From positions 1 to 12,494 of the forward strand of contig JACCUM010000391.1 in NCBI GenBank assembly GCA_013811805.1: a DNA stretch of 12,494 nucleotides, read 5' to 3'. The position numbers and the translations under genes are program-made. This document shows, piece by piece, positions 5,918 through 11,443 of the stretch (its first letter is position 1; each line of letters opens with the position of its first letter). A model generated the notes under the pieces. The model was not told where the DNA came from, did not search any database, and saw only the letters and a program-made list of their open reading frames with translations. The DNA comes from Geodermatophilaceae bacterium (GTDB lineage: Bacteria > Actinomycetota > Actinomycetes > Mycobacteriales > Geodermatophilaceae).

Positions 5918-7168
5918 ATGAGCCGAGAGGGCGGGAGCATCGCAGCGAGGAACGAGCGAGGAGCAGACCGACCGGTGAGCGCAGCGAGCGAGGCGGATAA
6001 GCCGAGCGACGGCCTGTTCACCCAGACCCACGAGCGGGGTCCGGTCCGCGACGAAGTGAGCAGCCGGGCATGGTTGGTCGCCATGCTCGACGCCGAGGCT
6101 GCGCTGGCTGGCGCCTGTGCCGATGCCGGTGTCGTCCCGGCCGCCGCGGCGGAGACGATTGCCCTGGTCTGCGCCGACGCCGGCCGGTTCGACGAGAAAC
6201 AGCTCGGCGTTCTGGCAGCCGAGACCGGCAACCCGGTTGTCGGCCTGGTCGCCGCCATCCGGGCAGCCGTCCCCGACGATGTTGCCGCCTACGTCCACTG
6301 TGGAGCGACGAGCCAGGACATCGTGGACACTGCCGCGATGCTGATTGCTCGTCGCGCGATCGCGGCTGTGTCGGCCGATCTGGACGGTTGCGCCGAGTCG
6401 GCGGCAGCATTGACCGAGCAGCATCGCGACACACCTATGGTCGCCCGGACACTCCTGCAGCAGGCGGTGCCGACCACCTTCGGGCTCAAGACGGCCCTGT
6501 GGCTGCACGGGCTGACCAAGGCTGGCCTGAACCTGCGCCGCATCCAGCAGGAACTGCCGGCCCAACTGGGCGGCGCGGCCGGCACCTTGGCGGGATACCC
6601 GGCCCCGGGCAGTGGCTTGCACACCGCCCACGCGTACGCCGCCCGCCTCGGACTGGTCAACCCGCAGTTACCTTGGCACACGCTGCGCTACCCGATCGGC
6701 GACCTGGCCGGCGCCCTCGCGACGACTGCGGGAATCCTCGGCAAGATCGCCCTGGACCTGGTCCTGCTCGGCCAGAACGAGGTCGGTGAGATCACCCTGT
6801 CCGACGACGGGCGCGGCGGCAGTTCGACAATCGCGCACAAGCGAAACCCGGTGGCGGCCATCGCTGCACGGTCAGCGGCCAAGCGTGCGCCCGGGCTGAC
6901 CGCCACCCTGTTCGCGAGCATGGAGCAGGAGCATGAACGGGCCGCCGGGGCCTGGCACGCGGAATGGCCGACACTGAGCGAGCTGCTGATCTGCGTAGGC
7001 TCAGCCGCCGCCTGGCTACGCGATGCATTGGACTCCTTCGACGTGGACGAGGATCGGATGGCCGCGAACCTGACGGCGCTCGACTCGGCGGCCACGGCCG
7101 GTAGTGCCGTTGCCCTGGTGGATCGGGCGCTAGCCGAGTACCGGACGACGACTGACAAGAGCGAGTGA
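5918..7168 (+). CDS. pcaB: 3-carboxy-cis,cis-muconate cycloisomerase
   Basis: A 416-residue member of the fumarase/aspartase/argininosuccinate lyase superfamily. It cyclises 3-carboxy-cis,cis-muconate to gamma-carboxymuconolactone. The conserved regions are 'CGATSQDIVDTA' (128-139, region 1) and the signature loop 'GSSTIAHKRNP' (301-311), where the usual form is GSSxMPxKxNP; Met is replaced by Ile and Pro by Ala, while both serines, Lys and Asn are kept. The core matches the family from about residue 32 ('GLFTQTHERG'). Residues 2-31 are rich in Arg, Ala, Ser, Glu and Gly and are encoded by a repeat block, so they are probably not part of the ancestral protein. ATG 5918 has no visible ribosome-binding site; the in-frame GTG 5975 has GAGGAG 11 bases upstream and is a real alternative. 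It is the third operon gene, preceding pcaD. Confidence 0.93.
   Translation: MSREGGSIAARNERGADRPVSAASEADKPSDGLFTQTHERGPVRDEVSSRAWLVAMLDAEAALAGACADAGVVPAAAAETIALVCADAGRFDEKQLGVLAAETGNPVVGLVAAIRAAVPDDVAAYVHCGATSQDIVDTAAMLIARRAIAAVSADLDGCAESAAALTEQHRDTPMVARTLLQQAVPTTFGLKTALWLHGLTKAGLNLRRIQQELPAQLGGAAGTLAGYPAPGSGLHTAHAYAARLGLVNPQLPWHTLRYPIGDLAGALATTAGILGKIALDLVLLGQNEVGEITLSDDGRGGSSTIAHKRNPVAAIAARSAAKRAPGLTATLFASMEQEHERAAGAWHAEWPTLSELLICVGSAAAWLRDALDSFDVDEDRMAANLTALDSAATAGSAVALVDRALAEYRTTTDKSE
5922..5997. repeat. GCAGCGAG-type repeat block at the 5' end of pcaB
   Basis: A purine-rich stretch built from overlapping words such as GCAGCGAG (5942-5949 and 5981-5988, 39 bp apart), GAGCGAGGAG and GAGCGAGGCGG. 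It differs in composition from the coding sequence on both sides. It resembles short dispersed repeats I recall from some actinobacterial genomes, but only one block is visible in this window, so dispersal cannot be shown here. It keeps the pcaB frame open with no stop codon. Confidence 0.5.
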
Positions 7169-7196
7169 TCAACGACTGCATGAGGGGACTGCTCTG

Positions 7197-7979
7197 ATGG
7201 GCGCGATTGCCCTGCACCACGAGATCACCGGAGAGCCCGAGGCGCCGCCGGTACTGCTGTTGAACTCTCTCGGCAGCACGCTGGCGATGTGGGAACGACA
7301 GGTCCCTGCGCTGGCCGAGCGCTTCCTGGTGATCAGGTGCGACACCCGCGGGCACGGTGAATCCCCGGTTCCGCCAGGGCCGTACCTCATCGACGACTTC
7401 GTCGACGACGCCGTCGCCCTCCTGGACAACCTCGGGATAGAGCGAGCACACGTTGCCGGCCTGTCATTGGGCGGGATGGTCGCGATCCGGCTGGCGGCCG
7501 TCAGTCCAGAGCGGGTCGACCGCCTCGCCCTGCTGTGTACCTCGGCGCAGCTCGGACCGCCGCAGACCTGGACCGAACGCGCGGCGACCGTACGCGCCAA
7601 GGGAACCGGTGCCGTGGCAGAGACCGTCGTGGCCCGCTGGCTGACCGAAGACCGGCGCGCGGCCGATCCACTCACCACGGACTACCTGCGCGACATGGTC
7701 GCGGCCACACCGGCCGACGGATACGCGGCCTGCTGCGACACGATCCGTGACCTGAACCTCCGCGACGCCCTGCCCTCGATCACGGCGCCCACATTGGTCG
7801 TCGCCGGCACCGACGACCCCTCCACCCCACCGGTGCACCTCCAGACCATCGCCGCTGGCATATCGGGTGCCCGCCTGATCGAACTCGCCGACTGTGCGCA
7901 CATGGCGACGATCGACCAAGCCGAGGCGGTCACCGCCGCACTCGTCGAGCACTTTTCGGCAGGGGAACAGCGTGGATGA
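7197..7979 (+). CDS. pcaD: 3-oxoadipate enol-lactonase
   Basis: A 260-residue alpha/beta hydrolase that opens beta-ketoadipate enol-lactone to beta-ketoadipate. The nucleophile elbow is GLSLGG (88-93) with Ser90; 'CDTRGHGES' (48-56) is the typical PcaD/BioH-like turn; the acid lies in 'GTDDPSTPP' (204-212, Asp206 or Asp207); the base is His235 in 'CAHMA'. The N-terminal 'LLLNSLGSTLAMW' carries the oxyanion-hole region of the PcaD family. ATG 7197 has a GAGGGGA about 10 bases upstream. It follows pcaB by 28 bp. Its last 8 bases overlap pcaC, so the two activities are encoded separately but coupled. Gene position makes the enol-lactonase call much firmer than the hydrolase fold alone would. Confidence 0.93.
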   Translation: MGAIALHHEITGEPEAPPVLLLNSLGSTLAMWERQVPALAERFLVIRCDTRGHGESPVPPGPYLIDDFVDDAVALLDNLGIERAHVAGLSLGGMVAIRLAAVSPERVDRLALLCTSAQLGPPQTWTERAATVRAKGTGAVAETVVARWLTEDRRAADPLTTDYLRDMVAATPADGYAACCDTIRDLNLRDALPSITAPTLVVAGTDDPSTPPVHLQTIAAGISGARLIELADCAHMATIDQAEAVTAALVEHFSAGEQRG

Positions 7980-8388
7980 GGAACGGCGTCGCGCCTTAGG
8001 TTTTGAGGTGCGCGGTCAGGTCCTCGGCGAGGAGTACGTGGATGCGGCCATTGCCCGTACCAGCGCTCTGACTGCGGACTTCCAGGACTACCTCACCCGT
8101 ACGGCCTGGGCCGAGATCTGGTCGCGTCCCGGCCTGGATCGCAAGTCCCGCAGCCTGGTGACCATCTCGGTGCTCACCGCACTCGGCCATGACCACGAGC
8201 TGGCCCTGCACATCCGGGCGGCCGTACAGAACAACGGCCTCACCCCTGAGCAGGTCGCCGAAGTGATCCTGCACGCTTCGGTGTACGCCGGAGTGCCCGC
8301 CGCGAACCGGGCGATGGCCGTGGCACAGCACGAACTGGCCGACCTCGGTTACGCCTCCGCGCAACCCGGATCTGGGAGCCCGAGCTAG
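7972..8388 (+). CDS. pcaC: 4-carboxymuconolactone decarboxylase
   Basis: A 138-residue all-helical protein of the CMD family. It decarboxylates gamma-carboxymuconolactone to beta-ketoadipate enol-lactone, the substrate of PcaD. Family features are 'RKSRSLVTISVLTALGHDHELALHIRAAVQNNG' in the middle and 'ILHASVYAGVPAANRA' near the end. The decarboxylase-type histidine in 'LHIRAA' is present, and the CxxC of the AhpD peroxidase relatives is absent. The start GTG 7972 lies inside the end of pcaD (8-bp overlap, +1 frame) with AGGGGA a few bases upstream. Although made after PcaD, it acts before it. It is the last gene of the operon; a GC-rich hairpin follows. Confidence 0.94.
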   Translation: MDEERRRALGFEVRGQVLGEEYVDAAIARTSALTADFQDYLTRTAWAEIWSRPGLDRKSRSLVTISVLTALGHDHELALHIRAAVQNNGLTPEQVAEVILHASVYAGVPAANRAMAVAQHELADLGYASAQPGSGSPS

Positions 8389-8408
8389 CCGATGCGCGCC
8401 TGCACTTT

Positions 8409-8428
8409 CGGCGCCCAGCGCGGCGCCG
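8409..8428 (+). terminator. GC-rich hairpin after pcaC
   Basis: CGGCGCC (8409-8415) pairs with GGCGCCG (8422-8428) in a perfect 7-bp stem with a 6-base loop, 20 bp after the pcaC stop. There is no T tract, as is common for actinobacterial hairpins. It is well placed to end the pca operon before the next gene, but termination is inferred. Confidence 0.5.
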
Positions 8429-8443
8429 GGCGGTGCGGTTTGA

Positions 8444-8459
8444 CACGATCAACGGCGTG
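8444..8459 (+). promoter_or_regulatory. Possible leaderless promoter of the proline-rich protein
   Basis: CACGAT (8444-8449) is 7 bases before GTG 8457, the distance expected if transcription starts at the GTG itself. The match to TAnnnT is imperfect and there is no ribosome-binding site before the GTG. Confidence 0.3.
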
Positions 8460-9263
8460 ACCTCGCATCCACCAGACCACAACCGGCCCTTCCAACCGCC
8501 GCAGAGCCCACCAGGGCAGGCGCCGTACACGCCGTCCCAAGCGTTCCAACCGCCACCGGGTCAGCCGGGCCAGCCTCCGTATCCCGGCCAGCCTCTGCAA
8601 GGACCGCCTCAGCCGTACGGCCAGCCGGCCCAACCGGTCCAGCCCTACGGCCAGCCGGCCGAGCTACCAGCCCAACCGCAAGGGCCGCCGGCGAACGCCA
8701 CGGCTGGCCGATCTGCCTTGTGGCCGGTTGCCCTCGTGGTCCTCTCGCTGGTCGTGGTGGCGGCGTCGTACTGGATGGGCACCTACCTGGGGGTCTATGG
8801 CAACCGGGGGATCAGCTTCTACCTGCTGATCGCGCTCGTGGCCGTGACGGTCGCAGCGCTGGTCGCGGTCTGGTCCGAGACCGCCTTCGAGGTCCGTACC
8901 TGGGGGAGCGACCTGTTCGGCAAGACCGCACTGGGCTGGCGGCGAATCGACCTCGCCAACCTCACGTCGGCGGCCATCGCGGCTGGGCGCGGCAGCAAGT
9001 ACATCGTTCTGGGCGACAGCCAGGGCCGAATCATGTTCTCCGACAAGAAACTAGGGCCAGTGATCGACAGTGTGCGTCGCGGCCTGTTCGAAGCCGCCCA
9101 GAAAGGTCGCTTCGCCGTACCGACCGATCTCGCGAAGCTTCTCGGGCTGCCCGTACAGCAGGGTGCACGCCGGCTCGGAAAGAGCGGCAATCTGACCCGG
9201 GTGTTCACCGTGCTCGGGCTCATCGCGATCGGGCTGATACTCGGCGTTGTCCTCGTCAGTTAG
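8457..9263 (+). CDS. Proline-rich three-TM membrane protein of unknown function
   Basis: A 268-residue protein in three parts. Residues 1-80 are a Pro/Gln/Gly-rich, low-complexity tail, probably disordered. Two adjacent hydrophobic helices follow (about 88-108 and 121-139). Next comes a soluble domain of about 105 residues with strands such as 'AFEVRTWG', 'RRIDLANLTSAAI' and 'KYIVLGDSQGRIMF' and a helix 'LGPVIDSVRRGLFEAAQ'. The protein ends in a third helix (about 249-267). The soluble part is reminiscent of bacterial PH-like domains found after paired helices, but this is only a fold impression. No function is proposed. GTG 8457 is preferred over GTG 8433 because it lies 7 bases after a -10-like box. 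Its stop TAG forms part of the next gene's possible -10 box. Confidence 0.82.
   Translation: MTSHPPDHNRPFQPPQSPPGQAPYTPSQAFQPPPGQPGQPPYPGQPLQGPPQPYGQPAQPVQPYGQPAELPAQPQGPPANATAGRSALWPVALVVLSLVVVAASYWMGTYLGVYGNRGISFYLLIALVAVTVAALVAVWSETAFEVRTWGSDLFGKTALGWRRIDLANLTSAAIAAGRGSKYIVLGDSQGRIMFSDKKLGPVIDSVRRGLFEAAQKGRFAVPTDLAKLLGLPVQQGARRLGKSGNLTRVFTVLGLIAIGLILGVVLVS
8610..8660 (+). repeat. 30-bp-period repeat coding for the proline-rich tail
   Basis: Two 21-bp copies (8610-8630 and 8640-8660) differ at one base and are separated by 9 bp, giving a 30-bp, 10-residue period. They encode 'QPYGQPA' units. This is ordinary repeat growth in a low-complexity coding region. Confidence 0.7.
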
Positions 9264-9277
9264 CGTGCTTGCTTGTG
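9261..9277 (+). promoter_or_regulatory. Possible leaderless promoter of the rarD-like gene
   Basis: TAGCGT (9261-9266, TAnnnT type) is 8 bases before GTG 9275, so transcription could begin at or next to the start codon. No ribosome-binding site is visible. The box includes the stop codon of the preceding gene. Confidence 0.4.
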
Positions 9278-10234
9278 TCCGAGGGTCGTCGTGGTGTGCT
9301 CTTCGGCGTCGCGGCCTACACCCTCTGGGGCCTGTTCCCGCTGTATTGGCCGTTGCTCAAGCCGGCCAGCCCGCAGGAGATCCTGGCCCATCGCTTCCTC
9401 TGGTCCCTGGTCTTCGTCGGCGTCCTGATCGCTATCGGGCACAACTGGGCGAAGGTTCGTGCGGTCTTTCGCAGCCGCCGTACGACACTCATCCTTTCCG
9501 CTGCGGCGGTTCTCATCGCGATGAACTGGTTCACCTACATCTACGGGGTCAACAACGGATTCGTGGTGGAGACCTCGCTGGGCTACTTCATCAACCCGCT
9601 GGTCAGCGTCGTTCTGGGCGTGGCCTTCTTCCGGGAGCGACTGCGTCGTGCGCAATGGGTGGCGGTGGCACTGGCCACGATTGCGGTAGTCGTGCTCACC
9701 GTCGACTACGGCCGACTTCCCTACCTCGCCCTGGTTCTTGCCTTCTCCTTCGGCTTCTACGGGCTGCTGAAGAAGTTGGCGCCGGTCGGCTCGGCGGTCG
9801 GCCTGACCGTCGAGAGCGGGGTCCTTGTGCTGCCGGCGATCGCCCTCCTTGCCGTGCTGGCCGCCCGTGGTGAACTGGCCTTCGGACAGGTCAGCCTCGG
9901 CAACACCGCGTTGCTGATCAGCGCGGGGGTAGCAACCGCCGTACCGTTGCTATTCTTCGCCTCTGCCGCTCATCGGGTGTCGCTGAGCACTCTCGGGATC
10001 CTGCAGTATCTGGCACCCACGCTGCAGTTGGTCTTCGGGCTGACCGTATTCGGGGAACCGATGCCGCCGGTCCGGCTGATCGGCTTCGCCCTGGTGTGGG
10101 TGGCTCTGGTCATCTTCTCGGTGGACGGTCTATGGGTACGGCGGCCGTTGCCCTGGCCGGAGCAGCCGATCCCCGACTTGTCCGGCGTGCCGCAGGATGA
10201 TCCGGCCGTACCGCGGGTTAGTCTGCGTCCGTAG
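9275..10234 (+). CDS. rarD: RarD-like EamA-family transporter
   Basis: A 319-residue integral membrane protein with about ten hydrophobic helices in two EamA (DMT superfamily) halves. Markers of the RarD subgroup are 'LWGLFPLYW' (17-25), 'EILAHRFLWS' (35-44), 'NWFTYIYGVN' (84-93), 'SLGYFINPL' (101-109) and 'LQYLAPTLQ' (243-251). RarD was named for a chloramphenicol-sensitivity phenotype in Pseudomonas; the natural substrate of these transporters is generally unknown. The C-terminal tail after residue 285 is about 34 residues, Pro-rich and cytoplasmic. The frame is open far upstream over the preceding gene, but GTG 9275 is where membrane-protein sequence begins. Nothing ties it to the pca operon, though export or uptake of an aromatic acid cannot be excluded. 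Confidence 0.9.
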   Translation: MSEGRRGVLFGVAAYTLWGLFPLYWPLLKPASPQEILAHRFLWSLVFVGVLIAIGHNWAKVRAVFRSRRTTLILSAAAVLIAMNWFTYIYGVNNGFVVETSLGYFINPLVSVVLGVAFFRERLRRAQWVAVALATIAVVVLTVDYGRLPYLALVLAFSFGFYGLLKKLAPVGSAVGLTVESGVLVLPAIALLAVLAARGELAFGQVSLGNTALLISAGVATAVPLLFFASAAHRVSLSTLGILQYLAPTLQLVFGLTVFGEPMPPVRLIGFALVWVALVIFSVDGLWVRRPLPWPEQPIPDLSGVPQDDPAVPRVSLRP

Positions 10235-10295
10235 TGGAATGCCATGCTTGTGATTCAGTCGCGGACGCGTTGCCAGGGAAGGTCTTTCGCACCCC

Positions 10296-10631
10296 ATGAA
10301 GTCGAGTTCTGCACGCGGGCAGCGTCTGGATGAGGCGCCCTCCGACCAGCTCGCCGAGGCCGAATACGAGAGCGGCGGACTACCCCGGCGCGACCGGGAG
10401 ATTCTCGGATTCGAACGGCAGTGGTGGAAGTATGCCGGCGCCAAGGAGCAGGCCATCCGGGAACTCTTCGACATGTCGGCGACCCGGTACTACCAGGTGC
10501 TCAACGGGTTGATCGACCGCCCAGACGCCCTCGCCTTCGATCCGATGCTGGTCAAGCGGCTGCGGCGGCTACGAGCCAGCCGGCAGCGGCAGCGTTCGGC
10601 GCGCCGATTGGGCATCGATCTGGAGCGCTGA
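10296..10631 (+). CDS. DUF3263 small protein (Rv0430-like)
   Basis: A 111-residue basic protein. From residue 29 it matches the actinobacterial DUF3263 family: 'LPRRDREILGFERQWWKYAG' (29-48), 'KEQAIRELFDMSATRYYQVLNGLID' (50-74), then an Arg-rich tail 'RLRRLRASRQRQRSARRLG'. The middle reads as a helix-turn-helix ('IRELFDMSATRYYQVLN'), so DNA binding is likely but not established. Residues 1-28 are poorly conserved in character. In mycobacteria the homologue Rv0430 precedes Rv0431 (virR); the same order occurs here. ATG 10296 has GGGAAGG about 13 bases upstream, which is far. There are 78 bp between it and the next gene. Confidence 0.88.
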   Translation: MKSSSARGQRLDEAPSDQLAEAEYESGGLPRRDREILGFERQWWKYAGAKEQAIRELFDMSATRYYQVLNGLIDRPDALAFDPMLVKRLRRLRASRQRQRSARRLGIDLER

Positions 10632-10694
10632 CACCCCCCCGTGGACGAACCTCGGACGGTGCTTGCAGAGCCGGGCCGGGCTTTGGTCGCTCGC

Positions 10695-10712
10695 TAAGCT
10701 GAGCCGCAAATG
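10695..10712 (+). promoter_or_regulatory. Possible promoter of the LytR_C gene, leaderless or nearly so
   Basis: TAAGCT (10695-10700) is 9 bases before ATG 10710, and there is no ribosome-binding site between them. This suggests that transcription begins at or just before the start codon, separately from the DUF3263 gene. Confidence 0.4.
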
Positions 10713-11348
10713 GGAAGGCACAGTGCCGAAGAGCCCGCGACTCCCTCAGGCAATGACCCTGATGGTGAAGCCGCCCACTTCGACGGGTACGAGAACTTCC
10801 CGGTCGGTCGGGGTGCTGCACCGGTTCGTGCTGGCTCCCGCAATCGAGTCGGCTTCGCGGTCGGACTCGTCATCCTCGGCGTCATTCTTCTCGTGTTCGG
10901 CATGATCACCCTGACCACCGATGACGACCCGCAGACCACGGCGGGTCAGGACAACAGCGCGACAGCGACCACGCCCGTGCCGAGCCGGTCGCCGTCGCCG
11001 ACCCCGACCGCCATGCCCGGGCCCCCCGCACAGACCTCGGCCATACCTCCCGCGCAAGAGGTCATGCCGGTCACCGTGCTGAACAACAGCGCGTTGACCG
11101 GGCTGGCGTCCCGAGTGGCCGGCGAACTCGAGGCGGGTGGCTGGCCGATCGCTGAGTTGCTGAACTACTCCGAGACCCAGGTGCCGGCCACCACGGTCTT
11201 CTTCACCCCGGGCAAGCCGGCGGAAGAGGCCGCGGCACAGGCGTTGGCCGCACAGTTCCCGGGGATCACCGGGGGAGCCAAACCGCGATTCGATGGCCTC
11301 GACGGTTCCGGGCTCACGGTGGCCGCCGTGGGGGATTGGGTTCCCTAG
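10710..11348 (+). CDS. LytR_C-domain membrane protein (VirR/Rv0431-like)
   Basis: A 212-residue protein with a short cytoplasmic N-terminus (1-46), one membrane helix (about 47-69, 'VGFAVGLVILGVILLVFGMI'), a Thr/Ser/Pro-rich extracytoplasmic linker (80-118), and a LytR C-terminal domain (about 120-211) beginning 'VTVLNNSALTGLASRVAGEL' and including 'VFFTPGKPAEEAAAQAL'. This order matches M. tuberculosis VirR (Rv0431), a cell-envelope protein linked to vesicle release, and the upstream DUF3263 gene strengthens the match. LytR_C domains without the LCP catalytic domain are thought to bind cell-wall components. The function in this organism is inferred only from that similarity. Confidence 0.85.
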   Translation: MGRHSAEEPATPSGNDPDGEAAHFDGYENFPVGRGAAPVRAGSRNRVGFAVGLVILGVILLVFGMITLTTDDDPQTTAGQDNSATATTPVPSRSPSPTPTAMPGPPAQTSAIPPAQEVMPVTVLNNSALTGLASRVAGELEAGGWPIAELLNYSETQVPATTVFFTPGKPAEEAAAQALAAQFPGITGGAKPRFDGLDGSGLTVAAVGDWVP

Positions 11349-11376
11349 CCGCGTAATCCGAGCGCCGTAGCGGTCC

Positions 11377-11392
11377 TACGCAGATCTGCGTA
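11377..11392. promoter_or_regulatory. Perfect 16-bp palindrome, candidate operator
   Basis: TACGCAGATCTGCGTA is self-complementary over all 16 bases with no loop. It lies 29 bp after the LytR_C gene stop and 51 bp before the next start. A TAnnnT box (TAACCT, 11413-11418) is 20 bp downstream, so the palindrome would overlap or border the -35 region. A dimeric repressor site is the simplest reading. It has no loop and no T tract, which argues against a terminator. Confidence 0.55.
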
Positions 11393-11412
11393 TCTCCGAA
11401 CAGGAACGGAAC

Positions 11413-11418
11413 TAACCT
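11413..11418 (+). promoter_or_regulatory. Candidate -10 box of the secreted hydrolase gene
   Basis: TAACCT fits TAnnnT and would start transcription at about 11425, leaving a leader of roughly 19 bases before ATG 11444. The leader has only a weak CAGG as a ribosome-binding site. Confidence 0.35.
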
Positions 11419-11443
11419 TGCTCGGCCGCGCGTTGCAGGTTCC

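Noticed and set aside
5922..5997. The repeat block as a CRISPR array or insertion-sequence end
   Set aside because: There are no equal spacers, no terminal inverted repeats with a transposase, and no target duplication; it is a short low-complexity repeat only.
7972..7979. Possible programmed frameshift joining pcaD and pcaC
   Set aside because: There is no slippery sequence or downstream structure, pcaC has its own GTG and AGGGGA, and both proteins have normal lengths.
8720..9274. Open frame upstream of and in phase with the rarD-like gene
   Set aside because: The translation is Arg/Gly/Pro-rich without membrane character and lies over the real proline-rich membrane protein; RarD sequence begins at GTG 9275.
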